Both the position numbers and the translations under genes were made by a program. From DATKNA01 sp963755755 (GTDB lineage: Bacteria; Actinomycetota; Actinomycetes; Actinomycetales; Kineosporiaceae), in contig CAVWLJ010000011.1 in the NCBI GenBank assembly GCA_963755755.1, forward strand, positions 62,001 through 126,000: 64,000 nt of DNA. The letters run 5' to 3'. The notes under the pieces were generated by a model, which saw only the letters and a list, made by a program, of their open reading frames with translations, searched no databases and was not told where the DNA came from. Below, piece after piece: positions 53,851 through 63,899 of this stretch (position 1 is the first letter of the stretch; each line of letters starts with the position of its first letter).

Positions 53851-54582
53851 ATGCGCGCACCACGAGCCCTGCTCGTCGTCCTGATCACCGCTCTGCTCGG
53901 CGTCTTCGCGGTCGCGCTCGCACCGCCGAGCTCCGCCGGCGGACCGACCAGCGTGCTGCTCGTCGACCCCGACAACGGCCGGGCCACCGCCCTCTACGCG
54001 TCCGATCCGCGGTACCAGCGCCTCTCCGACCTGCTCGGCGCCATGTCGTCGCCGGTGAGCGACGGCTCCGCGCCGACGCTGGCCGGCGGCAACTGGACCC
54101 CTGGATCCGGCGGGATCACCGTGACCTGGCTGATGCACGACGTCGCCGTGTGGCGGATCGACCACGTCTTCCTCGGGAGCGGCACCGTGTCGATCGCCAG
54201 CGTGAGCGACATGTCCGGCATCGCGGGACTGAACGAGGCCCTGGCGTGGCACCGGGCGAGCGACCCCAAGGGCCTGACGTCCCTGCTCACCGGGCTCGGC
54301 CTCGGTCCGACCGCCGCACCCACGCCGACGCCGGCATCCGCCGCGCCCGCCCCGGCGCCGGCACCCGCCGCGGCCCGCCCGGTCGCCCAGCGGGCGCAGC
54401 CTGCCGCGGAGAAGCCCGCCTCCGCCACCGTCCCCGCTCCGCTGTGGGGGCTGGCCGGCCTGCTGCTCGGCGCCGGGCTCGCGCTCGTCGCCGACCGCCT
54501 CCGTCGGCGCGGTCGCCGTGCTCCCGACACGGACGACGAGGCCCCCGAGCTCCCGGCGTCCGCCGAGGTGCTGCACGGCTGA
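53851..54582 (+). CDS. Secreted protein with C-terminal membrane anchor in the sigma-factor operon
   Basis: A 243-residue protein: signal peptide at 1-30 (LLVVLITALLGVFAVALAPPSSAGG), a domain with VLLVDPDNGRATALYASDPRYQ and VTWLMHDVAVWRIDHVFLG, a Pro/Ala-rich stalk, and a C-terminal helix (LWGLAGLLLGAGLALVADRL) followed by basic residues. GGAGG leader. Probably co-transcribed with the sigma/anti-sigma pair, 59 bases upstream, and part of its regulon or sensory chain; the family is otherwise unknown to me. Confidence 0.72.
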   Translation: MRAPRALLVVLITALLGVFAVALAPPSSAGGPTSVLLVDPDNGRATALYASDPRYQRLSDLLGAMSSPVSDGSAPTLAGGNWTPGSGGITVTWLMHDVAVWRIDHVFLGSGTVSIASVSDMSGIAGLNEALAWHRASDPKGLTSLLTGLGLGPTAAPTPTPASAAPAPAPAPAAARPVAQRAQPAAEKPASATVPAPLWGLAGLLLGAGLALVADRLRRRGRRAPDTDDEAPELPASAEVLHG

Positions 54583-54589
54583 GCGAGCG

Positions 54590-56063
54590 TCAGGGCCCGA
54601 ACCTGCCGGGGAACGCCGCCGGGAACGGGCCGGGGACCGGCCCGAAGGGCATCGGGACCTCGTCGGCGGAGGCCTCGTCGCCGCCGCTGCCCAGCAGGGA
54701 CCGCGTCAGCCGCTCCGCGTCGGCGAGGATCTCGTCGAGGACGTCGTCGAGCACCTCGTCCGAGACCTCGACGTCCCGCTCGGCCGCGACCAGCACGACC
54801 CGGCGGAACAGCTCCTTGAACAGGCTCGCCGTCGCCCCTTCGGTGCGGAGGGCCGCGCGGGCGAGCGCCTCCGGCGAGAGGGGCAGACCGGCCGAGTACA
54901 GCTCGACGAGCCGCCGGCGCGCCTCGGCGTCCGGCCGCGGGATCTCGACCGCCAGGTCGACCCGACCGGGGCGCTGCGCCAGCGCCGCCTCGAGGAGGTC
55001 GACCCGGTTCGTCGTGAGCACGAAGGCGACGTCCGCCTCGCTGGTCAGGCCGTCGATGGCGTCGAGCAGCGTGAAGAGCAGCGGCTGCGGGCCCATGTGC
55101 ATCTCGCGGTGCTCGGCGATGAGGTCGACGTCCTCGACGATGACGACCGACGGTTCGAGCGCGTGCGCGAACTCCGTCGCGGCCCCGACGTGGCCGAGCG
55201 CGTTGCCGGCCAGCACGATCGCCGTGACCTCCGGCAGCTGCGAGACGAGGTACCGCACGGTGTGCGTCTTGCCGGTGCCGGGCGGCCCGTACAGCAGCAG
55301 GCCGCGCTTGAGATGCCGGCCGGCGGCGCGGAGCCGTTCGCGGTACCGAGCGGTGCCGACGACGTGCCGTTCGATCCGTTCGAGGGCGCCCGCGGGCAGC
55401 ACCACGTCGTCGGGCACCATCACGGGCCGCTCCAGGAACGCGATGCCCCCCACCGCCGGGCCGTAGGCCTGCTCGCTCTGCCCGAACGACAGCAGCTGCC
55501 CGCGGAAGACGCTCCGCTCGACCATGAGGCGCCGGACGTCGGCCAGCAGCGGCCCCGCCAGCTCCTCGGGGGCGACCACCTCGAGCCCCGACCGTCCGCC
55601 GAACTGCATGTTGGCGCGGCGCTGCTGGACGGCCACGGGCTGCCCCCGGTACCGGAACAGGTGGATGCCGAACGCGATCGCGTCCCGGTGCGACGACGGC
55701 CCGGTCTCGACGCGCTCGCGGTCGACGGCGCCGACCCTGAACCGGTTCCACGGCCCGGTCCGCTGGAGGAAGTCGCCGAAGGTCTGGTGGTGCCGCATGT
55801 CGCCGCCGCCGAGGCCGACGACCGTGCCGCCCCCGTGCTCCTCGACGAGGGCGGCCATCGCGACGTCGAGGTTGACGAACTGATGCGCAGTCGACGTCCA
55901 GGCGGACGATCGGGAGGGTCGACGGGTCCTGACCGAGGTGCTCGGCCACGACCGCGCTGACCGCCGGCGCGTCGGGCCGGTCGGTCTGCTCGCGGACCTC
56001 CTGGACGACCTCGTCCAGGAACCGCTGCACGCTCTGGACCACCGACAGCGTGCGCTCGTCCAT
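54590..56063 (-). CDS. AAA+ ATPase, one frameshift
   Basis: An ATPase of about 491 residues. An N-terminal domain of about 230 residues without known motif is followed by one AAA module: Walker A LLLYGPPGTGKTHTVRYL, Walker B PSVVIVEDVDLIA, sensor-1 VAFVLTTNRVDLLE and arginine finger region ALAQRPGRVDLAVEIPRPD. The C-terminal tail is Pro/Gly-rich. The start ATG at 56063 (MDERTLSVVQSVQRFLDEVV) lies in a different frame from the body; adding one GC at about 55886 joins them as VDCAHQFVNLDV. Resembles Bcs1/FtsH-type substrate remodellers without a protease domain; client unknown. Confidence 0.83.
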
Positions 56064-56311
56064 GTCTCCCCCATTCACCGGCAGCGACGTGGACGTTACT
56101 GAGTGGACCGGCGCACGCGGAAGCCCTTCACCGGTTCGGCCGCCCCGACCGAAATGCTTGCCGAATCAACTTCTTGGCGGCTGAGGAGGGGCTGAGAAAA
56201 CGAGATGACCCTCTTCGGCCGCCCGGTAGGGTGACCGGGACGAGAAACGGCACAGCGCGGGGCCGCGTTTTGCTGACACCAGACGATGCCAGAACTCGGG
56301 AGAGGCCCAGC

Positions 56312-57273
56312 ATGATAGAGGTGCACGGTCTGAGCAAGCGCTACGGGGACAAGCTCGCCGTCGACAACCTGTCGTTCACCGTTCAGCCGGGCATCGTCAC
56401 CGGTTTCCTCGGGCCGAACGGTGCGGGCAAGTCGACGACGATGAGGCTCATCCTGGGCCTCGACCGGCCGGAGTCCGGCGAGGCCCTGGTCAACGGGCAG
56501 CGCTTCGGGGGCGCGAAGTATCCGATGCGCGAGGTCGGCGCCCTGCTCGACGCCAAGGACGTCCACGGCGGTCGCACCGCGCGGGCCCATCTCGTGGCGT
56601 TGTGCCAGTCCAACGGCATCCCCACCAAGCGGGTGGACGAGGTGCTCGACATGACGGGCATGCGCGAGGTCGCGAAGAAGCGGATTCGCGGCTTCTCGCT
56701 CGGTATGTCCCAGCGTCTCGGCATCGCGGCCGCCATGCTCGGTGACCCGCAGGTGGTGATGTTCGACGAGCCCGTGAACGGCCTCGACCCCGAAGGCATC
56801 ATCTGGATCCGCCAATTCATGCAGACGCTGGCGGCGCGGGGGCGGACCGTTTTCGTGTCGAGCCACCTCATGAGTGAGATGTCCATCACCGCCGAACATC
56901 TGATCGTCATCGGTCGCGGCAAGCTCCTGGCCGACTTGAGCACCGCGGACTTCATCACGGAGAATTCGCAGGCGCGCACGCGGGTCCGCTCTCCGCAGCA
57001 GGAGCAGCTGGCCGAGGCGCTGGCGGCCGACGGTGCCCGGGTCTCGCCGGTGGAGGCCTACCTCGAGGTCGAGGGGATGACGACCGATCAGGTCGGCGAC
57101 ATCGCCGGCCGCCAAGGGGCTGACCGTCCACGAACTGTTCACGCAGCGCTCCTCGCTGGAGGAGGCGTTCATGGAGATGACCCGGGACAGCGTGGAGTTC
57201 CACGCCGAAACCCCGGTCGCAGGCAGTGGCCTCCGACGAGCCGGCCCTCGTCAGCGCCCGGACCGAGAGGTGA
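56312..57273 (+). CDS. ABC transporter ATP-binding protein (ABC-2 exporter), two frameshifts
   Basis: An ABC ATPase of about 320 residues. Walker A GFLGPNGAGKSTTMRLIL is at about residues 31-48, signature GFSLGMSQRLGIAAAML, Walker B QVVMFDEPVNGLDPEG, and H-loop VSSHLMSEM. The C-terminal part is restored by adding GC at 57108 (DIAGAAKGLTVHELF) and at 57222 (VAGAVASDEPALVSARTER), ending at the TGA at 57273. ATG with GGGAGAGG 8 bases upstream. It forms an exporter with the following permease; bacitracin/lantibiotic-type (BcrA-like) exporters look like this. Confidence 0.88.
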
Positions 57274-57281
57274 GCACGGCC

Positions 57282-58109
57282 ATGAGCACAGCAACGATCG
57301 ACGCACCCGCCCGGCCGTCGGTGCCCTCCAGCGGGACGACGCTGCCGAACGTCCTGCGGTCGGAGTGGACCAAGCTGTGGTCGGTCCGCTCGACCCGGTG
57401 GACGCTGCTCGCCACGATCCTCGTCTCGTGGGGCTTCACCACGCTGTTCGCCTGGGGCGAGACGGCCAACTGGAGCCACGTCGACCCGCAGGAGAAGGCG
57501 AACATCGACCCGACGGCGAACTCGCTCGGCGGGCTGTACTTCGGTCAACTCGCCATCGCCGTGCTGGGAGCACTCATCATCACGGCCGAGTACTCCACCG
57601 GCGGGATCCGCACCACGCTGACCGCCGTCCCGCAGCGGCTCAAGGTGCTGACGGCCAAGGGGCTCACGTTCGCCGTCGTCGCCCTGGTGGTCGGCCTGAT
57701 CACGTCGTTCGGCGCCTTCTTCATCGGCCAGGCCTTCTTCGCGACGGTGGGCGTCGAGGCGCACCTGGGCGACCCGGGCGTGACCCGGGCGGTGATCGGC
57801 GGCGGGCTGTACATCCTCGGCTGCGGCATGCTCGGTTTCGCCGTGGGGACCCTGCTGAGGCACAGCGCGGGCTCCATCACCACCGCGATCGGCCTGCTCT
57901 TCGTCCTGCCCATCCTCAGCAACCTGCTGCCGGGCGACTGGGGCAAGACGATCCGGGAGTACTTCTTCTCCAACGCCGGTGGTCAGATCACGACGATCCG
58001 GCAGGACCCTGACCTGCTCACGCCGTGGAACGGCTATCTCGTCTTCACCCTCGAGTGGCTGGCCATCCTCGTCGTCGGCGCGATCCTGCTCCGCCGCCGC
58101 GACGCCTGA
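57282..58109 (+). CDS. ABC-2 type membrane permease
   Basis: A 275-residue membrane subunit with six helices, starting MSTATIDAPARPSVPSS at the ATG at 57282. The family landmark RSEWTKLWSVRSTRWTLLAT precedes TM1, and AEYSTGGIRTTLTAVPQRLKVL is the usual cytoplasmic loop of ABC-2 permeases that export peptides or drugs. Eight bases separate it from the ATPase gene. An ORF start 111 bases earlier is an artefact of the frame shifts in the ATPase tail. Confidence 0.87.
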   Translation: MSTATIDAPARPSVPSSGTTLPNVLRSEWTKLWSVRSTRWTLLATILVSWGFTTLFAWGETANWSHVDPQEKANIDPTANSLGGLYFGQLAIAVLGALIITAEYSTGGIRTTLTAVPQRLKVLTAKGLTFAVVALVVGLITSFGAFFIGQAFFATVGVEAHLGDPGVTRAVIGGGLYILGCGMLGFAVGTLLRHSAGSITTAIGLLFVLPILSNLLPGDWGKTIREYFFSNAGGQITTIRQDPDLLTPWNGYLVFTLEWLAILVVGAILLRRRDA

Positions 58110-58183
58110 GCCGCCGGACCACGGGGCCTGGGAGGCGGAGGCCCTGCGGTCCGGCTGAACGGTCGCAGCAGCGAACCGGACAA

Positions 58184-58219
58184 GCAGGCGCCCGCTCCCT
58201 CGGGGGAGCGGGCGCCTGC
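58184..58219. terminator. Strong bidirectional hairpin terminator
   Basis: A perfect 16-bp stem (GCAGGCGCCCGCTCCC / GGGAGCGGGCGCCTGC) closed by TCGG, centred in the gap between two convergent ABC exporter operons. Confidence 0.85.
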
Positions 58220-58228
58220 TGCGTGAGG

Positions 58229-59017
58229 TCAGCTCACGTTGCGACGAACGGTCCGCCACACGCCCACGGCGAAGGGGATCGCGATCCAGAGGACCAGCGG
58301 CGTGACGAGCTGCCCCACGTGGCCGGAGACGTCGAACCGGGACAGCCAGCCGAAGGCCTCGTTGACGTCGACCCACGGCGCCTTGCCGGGCATCGAGGTG
58401 GCGACGGCCAGCAGCACGAGGTTCGGGGCGACGAAGTAGGCGACGATCGCCACCGCCGTCTGCATGACGAGCGCGCCGATCGCGGCGCCCATCACCAGGG
58501 CCAGCGCCGCCGTGATGGCGGACCCGCCGAGCACCGAGCCGAGGTTCCCCCAGGTGACGTCCGCGTGCAGCACCAGCCCGCGCGCGACCAGGCCGGCGGC
58601 CGCCACGGCGTCGACGACGACGGTGACGAGCAGGCCGAGCACGACGGCCGCCGCGAACTTGGCACCCAGCACCCGCAGGCGTCGGGGCGTCAGCGTGAAC
58701 GTCGTCAGAGCGGTCCGCTGCGTCCACTCGCTGGCCATGGCCAGGACGCCGATGACGGGCAGCAGCGCGACGACCGGGAGGCTCGCGTCACGCAGCCAGT
58801 TGTCGTAGGTCAGCCCGTCGCGGGCGCTGAAGGCGAGGTACCCGACGACGGCGACCGCCAGCAGCAGCGCACCGCCGAGCAGGGCCTGGCCGGCGCGGGT
58901 GTCGACGGTCTTGCGGAACTCGACCCGGGTCAGCGTGGCGAAGGACGGGCCTCGCACCGTTCCGCCGCCGGACGACGAGGGGGCGGTGGGGGACGGGGTG
59001 ATCGTGACGGCGCTCAT
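58229..59017 (-). CDS. ABC-2 type membrane permease (second exporter)
   Basis: A 262-residue six-helix permease. The landmark LTRVEFRKTVDTRAGQALLG precedes TM1, and MASEWTQRTALTTFTLTPRRLRVLGAK is the typical cytoplasmic loop. The ATG at 59017 overlaps the stop of the ATPase gene (ATGA), so the two are coupled. Paralogous to the exporter on the other side of the terminator; the substrate is unknown, though the adjoining two-component genes suggest a stress-responsive peptide or drug exporter. Confidence 0.88.
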   Translation of the reverse strand: MSAVTITPSPTAPSSSGGGTVRGPSFATLTRVEFRKTVDTRAGQALLGGALLLAVAVVGYLAFSARDGLTYDNWLRDASLPVVALLPVIGVLAMASEWTQRTALTTFTLTPRRLRVLGAKFAAAVVLGLLVTVVVDAVAAAGLVARGLVLHADVTWGNLGSVLGGSAITAALALVMGAAIGALVMQTAVAIVAYFVAPNLVLLAVATSMPGKAPWVDVNEAFGWLSRFDVSGHVGQLVTPLVLWIAIPFAVGVWRTVRRNVS

Positions 59018-59947
59018 GCCGGCACCTCCTGGGAACGAGTGGGGTCGGCGGACACGCCGGGGGTGTCGTGCGAGGTGAGCCGGAAGAAGAGGTCTTCGAG
59101 GTCGCCGCCGGTCTCCTTCAGCTCGATAAGGATCTGGCCGGCCGCCAGCGCGGCACGGCCGACCGCCTCGGCGTCCGCCCGCACCAGCAGGGAACCGTCG
59201 TCCCGCCGCTCGGCGGGCAGGCCGGCCGCGAGCAGCGCGGCGCGAAGCCCGGCGGGGTCGAGGCCCTGGACGGCGATGGCCGAGGGGCCGGTCTGCGCGG
59301 CGAGGTCGGCCATCGTGCCGCGCGCCACGACCTTGCCGCGGTCGATGACGACCAGCCGGTCGACGGTCGCCTCGACCTCGCGCAGCAGGTGGCTCGAGAC
59401 GAGCACGGTGCCACCGGCCGCGGCGAAGTCGCGCAGCAGGCCGCGCATCCAGCGGATGCCCTCGGGGTCGAGGCCGTTGGCCGGCTCGTCGAGCACGAGC
59501 ACGGAGGGGTCACCGAGCAGGGCGGCGCCGATACCCAGCCGCTGCCGCATCCCCAGGGAGTACTCGCGCACCCGGCGCTTCTCGGCGCCCTGCAGCCCGA
59601 CCATCTCGAGCATCGCGTCGGCACGCCCGGCGGGGACGCCGAGGATGGCCGCCGCCAGGCGGAGCGTCTCACGACCGGTGCGGCCGGGGTGCTGGGCGGC
59701 GGCGTCGAGCATCACGCCGACGACCCGGCCCGGGTTGGGCAGGTCGCGCGTAGCGGACGCCGTTCACGGTGGCCCCGCCGGAGGTCGGCGGCGTCAGGCC
59801 GACGAGCGCTCGCAGGGTGGTCGACTTGCCCGCCCCGTTGGGGCCGAGGAAGCCGGTGACGGTCCCGGGCGTACAGGTGAACGAGACGTCGTCCACGCTC
59901 AGCCGGCCCGAGCCGTAGCTCTTGGTGAGGTTCTCGACGGAAATCAT
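59014..59947 (-). CDS. ABC transporter ATP-binding protein (second exporter), one frameshift
   Basis: An ATPase of about 311 residues: Walker A GFLGPNGAGKSTTLRALVGL, signature EYSLGMRQRLGIGAALL, Walker B PSVLVLDEPANGLDPEG, H-loop VSSHLLREVE. The N-terminal 70 residues are in another frame; adding one GC near 59746 gives GVRYARDLPNPGRVVGVMLD, the normal family sequence. The C-terminal extension (SAIAVQGLDPAGLRAALLAAG) is the usual regulatory tail of this subfamily. Divergent from the histidine kinase gene, 142 bases away, which may sense the exported compound. Confidence 0.88.
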
Positions 59948-60089
59948 GGGGACAACGTTGCTGCTCGACGGGGGGTCGCCGCGTCGGCCCGAGGGCGCTG
60001 ACCGGGTGCGACGAAAGTCGGATCCGCAGCGGCGTTCGCGCGACGATCGAGGGAGGGGCCGGGCGCGGACCGCGATCTAGGCTCGGGAC

Positions 60090-61245
60090 GTGCGCGTGCG
60101 GCGGATGTGGGAGCGACCACGGCGGTGGTGGCATACGCCGGTGGTGCGTGCGCGGCTCTCCGACGTGCTCTACCTCGCCGTCGGCGCGCTCGTCTCGCTG
60201 GCCCAGGTGGCCAGCCTCCAGGGCGGCCTCGCGGTGGCCGCGGGAGTCACCTGCGCCGTCGGGACGGTCGGCCTGCTCTGGCGCCGGCGCTGGCCCCTGC
60301 TGCCGGTGGCGCTCGCCCTGCCGAGCGTCGTCCCCGGCGGCCAGCTCGGCGTCTTCCCGCTCGCGATCCTGGCGCTGGCGATCCGCCGCCGCGGCCGTGA
60401 ACTGTGGCTCTGCGCCGTCGCCGGTTTCGCTCTCTCCGTCTTCGGCGGCATCCGCGACCCGCAGACGAGCGGCAGCGTGGTGATCTCCGACCTGCTCGTC
60501 CTCGCGCTGGCCATGGCCCTCGGCGCGTTCGTCGGGGCCCGCCGGGACCTCCTCGCGTCGCTGCGCCTGCGCGCCGAACAGGCGGAGACGCAGCTGGCGC
60601 TGCGCTCCGACCAGGCCCGGCTCGCCGAGCGGACCCGGATCGCGCAGGAGATGCACGACGTGCTCGCGCACCGGATCTCCCTCATCGGCCTGCACGCCGG
60701 CGGTCTCGAGGTGCGGCCGGACGACGGCCCCGAGGTCGTCGAGCGCTCCGCCAGCGCTCATCCGCGAGACGGCTCGCGCGGCGCTGGAGGACCTGCGCGG
60801 CGTGCTCGGCGTCCTGCGCGCCGACACCAGCGAGGCGGGCGCCGACCTCGCGCCTCAGCCGCAGCTGCGCGACGTCCCCCGGCTCGTCGCCTCCTCGGCG
60901 GCCGCGGGCGTCGGCGTCACGCTCCTCGACGAGCTGCCGGACGAGCCGGTGCCCGAGGTGACCGGGCGCACGGTGTACCGGGTGGTGCAGGAGGCGCTGA
61001 CGAACGTCCACAAGCACGCACGGGACGCCGCGACGACGGTGCACCTGTCGGGCAAGCCGGACGACGGGCTCGTCGTCGAGGTCGTCAACGTCCGGCCGGT
61101 CTCGGTGGAGACCCTGCTGCCGGGCGCCGGTGTCGGGCTCGTCGGCCTGCGCGAACGCGTCGAGCTGGCGGGCGGCGGCCTCGACGCGGGGCCCACGGAC
61201 GCCGGCGGCTGGCGGCTGCGAGCCTGGTTCCCGTGGCCGAGCTGA
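60090..61245 (+). CDS. Sensor histidine kinase, NarL/DesK type, one frameshift
   Basis: A kinase of about 385 residues with four N-terminal membrane helices (residues 25-150), a coiled-coil linker and the HisKA_3 box ERTRIAQEMHDVLAHRISLI with phospho-accepting His189. After the frame change near 60755 (adding one GC gives RSASALIRETARAALEDLRG) comes the HATPase with VYRVVQEALTNVHKHARDA and GVGLVGLRERVELAGG. The start is GTG 60090 or ATG 60105. Its stop overlaps the response regulator start by 13 bases. Confidence 0.88.
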
Positions 61246-61907
61246 TCCGCACCGTCCGGGTGCTCCTCGTGGACGACGACCCGCTGGTGCGCGCCGGCCT
61301 GCGGATGATCCTCTCGAGCGCGGACGACCTCGAGGTCGTCGGCGAGGCGGGCGACGGATCGGAGGCGGTGGAGGCGGTCCGGGCGCACCGCCCGGACGTC
61401 GTGCTCATGGACATCCGGATGCCCGGCGTCGACGGGCTCGCCGCGACCTCGGCCGTCACCAGGCTTCCGGACCCGCCGCAGGTGGTGGTCCTGACCACGT
61501 TCGGGCTCGACGAGTACGTCTTCCGCGCGCTCGAGGCGGGTGCGGCGGGCTTCCTGCTCAAGGACACGCCGCCGCGTGACCTCGTCGCGGCGGTCCGGGT
61601 GGTGGCCGCGGGCGAGGCGATGCTCTCGCCGTCCGTCACCCGGACCCTCATCGGTCACGTCGCGGGGGCCGGTGAGAGCGGCCGCCGCGCGACGGCGCAG
61701 GCCCGGCTGGCGCCGCTGACGGAGCGGGAGCGCGAGGTGCTCGTGGCCGTCGGGCGGGGGCTGTCCAACGCGGAGATCGGTCGCGCGCTGTTCCTCAGCG
61801 AGGCCACCGTCAAGACGCACGTCTCCCGGCTGCTGCTCAAGCTCGGGTGCACCAACCGGGTGCAGGTCGCGATCCTCGCCCACGACGCGGGCCTGCTCGA
61901 GCCGTGA
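61233..61907 (+). CDS. Response regulator, NarL/LuxR family
   Basis: A 224-residue regulator: receiver domain with the acidic pocket LLVDDD, phospho-accepting Asp60 in DVVLMDIRMPG and Lys in FLLKDTPP, then a LuxR-type helix-turn-helix (LTEREREVLVAVGRGLSNAEIG, ATVKTHVSRLLLKLG). GTG start overlapping the kinase gene. Likely targets are the adjacent ABC exporter genes (inference from position). Confidence 0.92.
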   Translation: MAELIRTVRVLLVDDDPLVRAGLRMILSSADDLEVVGEAGDGSEAVEAVRAHRPDVVLMDIRMPGVDGLAATSAVTRLPDPPQVVVLTTFGLDEYVFRALEAGAAGFLLKDTPPRDLVAAVRVVAAGEAMLSPSVTRTLIGHVAGAGESGRRATAQARLAPLTEREREVLVAVGRGLSNAEIGRALFLSEATVKTHVSRLLLKLGCTNRVQVAILAHDAGLLEP

Positions 61908-61913
61908 ACGCGG

Positions 61914-61949
61914 CGCCGCCCCGCCGAGCCGAGGCTCGACGGGGCGGCG
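61914..61949. terminator. Hairpin terminator between convergent genes
   Basis: A 17-bp stem with one mismatch (CGCCGCCCCG-C-CGAGCC against GGCTCG-A-CGGGGCGGCG) and a 2-base loop, directly after the response regulator stop and before the hydrolase stop. Confidence 0.7.
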
Positions 61950-61968
61950 TCGGGGAAGGTTCAGGCCG

Positions 61969-63629
61969 TCAGCGCAGCTGCGCGCTCGCTCGGGCCTGGG
62001 TCTGCGCCTGGCTCTGCGCCTGGCTCTGCGCGGCCGCCGACGGCGCGACGTCCGTCGGGTCCGGCACCGGCAGCGGGGCGCACGTGGCGTCCGGGCCGGA
62101 ACCCTTGACCCGTGCGGGGAGCTTGCCCGTCGCGAGATAGGCCGCGATGAGGTCGTCCTCGCAGGCGTTGCCGTAGAGCGAGCCGGCGTGGGTCGTGCCG
62201 CCCGGCAGGGCCAGCAGCCTCGACTTCGGGAAGAGCTTGCGGACCTCGAGGCTGCCCGAGTACGGCGTCGCCGCGTCGAGCGTCTCGTCCACCAGGAGCA
62301 CCGGCGGCACCTTCGCACCGTTCACCCTGACCGGCTTGCCGGCCTTGGCGGGCCAGAAGAGGCAGGGCGCGTTGAACCACGCGTTGCCCCAGGTCTCGAA
62401 CGGCGCCTTGGCGAAGGTCTTCCAGTTGTCGCGCTTCCACTTCGCCCAGGAGGTGGGCCACTGGGCGTCGGTGCACTGGACGGCGCTGTAGACCGCGAAC
62501 CCGTTGTCGTCACCGACGCCGTTGGTGTCGTTCGCGGCGTCGATCAGGGGCTTGGCGTCGTGGGTCGTGTTGTAGTCGGCCCACAGCTTGCCCAGGTCGA
62601 GCCAGGTGAACTGGTAGTAGCCGGCCTCGAGGAAGATGTCGCTCCACTCGTCGGGGCCCACCACGCCGCCCGCGGGCTTCTTCAGCAGGGCGTACCGCTG
62701 CTTGTAGAACTTGGCCTCGACCGCCTTCTGGGTCTTGCCCAGGTGGTAGACCGAGTCGTACTTCGCCAGCCACGCGAACCAGATCTTGATGTTCCGCTCG
62801 AAGGCGATGTCCTGGTCGAGGTTGGCCTGGTACCAGACCTTGCGCGGGTCGACGTTGCTGTCGAGCACCATCCGGCGCACCCGCTGCGGGAAGAGCGTGG
62901 CGTACACCTGGCCGAGGTAGGTGCCGTACGAGAAGCCGTAGTAGTTGATCTTCTTCTGGCCGAGCGCCGCGCGGATCCTGTCCATGTCCCGGGCGGAGTC
63001 GACGGTCTTCATGTGCGAGAGGAGGGCGCCGCCGTCCTTGCCGCAGGCCTTGGCGTACCCCTTCGACCGGGTGAGCCAGATCTTCTCCAGCCGCGGCGTG
63101 ACGGGCTCGTAGAGCGGCCGAGGGCCGGCGAAGTAGTTCGGGTCGCAGCTCAGGGACGGCTTGCTGGAGCCGACGCCGCGCGGGTCGAAGCCGATCCAGT
63201 CGTAGGCGTCGCCCGCGTGGTTGGGCACGTACTGGCCGAGCGTGGCGAGCCCGAGGCCGGAGCCGCCCGGACCGCCCGGGTTGACGAGCAGAACGCCCTG
63301 GTACTTGGACGCCGCCACCGTGTGCTTCACCATCGAGACCGCGATCTGGATCTTCGCGCGCTTGGGGTGCGCGTAGTCCAGCGGCACCGAGACGAACCCG
63401 CAGACGGCGCCGGCCTTCGCCAGCGACGCGTCGGTGCACGTGCGCCACTTCACGCCGTTGACGCCGGCGGCGGATCGGAGGCCGCCACCGACGGCGTCGA
63501 CGGAGCCTTCGCCGGTGCGGGGATGGTCGGCGCGGCGGTCGCCGCGGTTGCCAGTGATGTCGCGCCCAGCGCGCCGGCCGCGACGACCGCGACCGACGAC
63601 CCGAGCAGCGCTCGTGTGAACCTCTGCAC
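61969..63629 (-). CDS. Secreted alpha/beta hydrolase, tripeptidyl aminopeptidase (TAP) family, one frameshift
   Basis: An exported serine hydrolase of about 553 residues. The GTG at 63629, behind AGAGGGG, opens a clean signal peptide (MQRFTRALLGSSVAVVAAGA ... ATA) that shifts frame near 63475 into the body. The alpha/beta hydrolase core shows oxyanion NPGGPGGSGLG, nucleophile elbow YYGFSYGTYLGQ (Ser), and the C-terminal TAP domain with LLVDETLDAATPY (Asp) and PGGTTHAGSLYGN (His). Streptomyces relatives remove tripeptides from secreted proteins. The tail is Gln/Ala-rich. Divergent from the barbiturase-like gene. Confidence 0.87.
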
Positions 63630-63675
63630 TCACGTCCCCTCTCGTCGGCACGGCTCGTGACCGCGCCGCACACAG

Positions 63676-63701
63676 GACGACCGCCCGGGCGGGCGGTCGT
63701 C
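63676..63701. promoter_or_regulatory. Inverted repeat in the divergent control region
   Basis: GACGACCGCCC-GGGC-GGGCGGTCGTC is a perfect 11+4+11 inverted repeat, 47 bases from the hydrolase start. Operator or hairpin; the sequence does not decide. Confidence 0.4.
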
Positions 63702-63795
63702 ACGACACGTGGCAGGTCCTACCATCGCGCCAGCTCCTGCTGCAACGGCTACTACCGTCCGTCACCGACCCGCAGCGCGCTATGGGGACCTCCGT

Positions 63796-63889
63796 CCGGC
63801 GTCCGCCCGGGTCGCGGCGGCGGGAGGGCGCTACGACGACCTCGCGCGCGCCCGGCGTCCGCCCGGGCCGCGCCGGCGGGAGGGCGCTA
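63796..63889 (+). repeat. Two imperfect direct repeats upstream of the barbiturase-like gene
   Basis: CCGGCGTCCGCCCGGG...GGGAGGGCGCTA occurs at 63796-63833 and again at 63852-63889, 38 bases each with a period of 56. The second copy contains the GGGAGGG that may serve as ribosome site for the ATG at 63900. Possibly a double regulator site. Confidence 0.55.
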
Positions 63890-63899
63890 ACGTGCCGCC

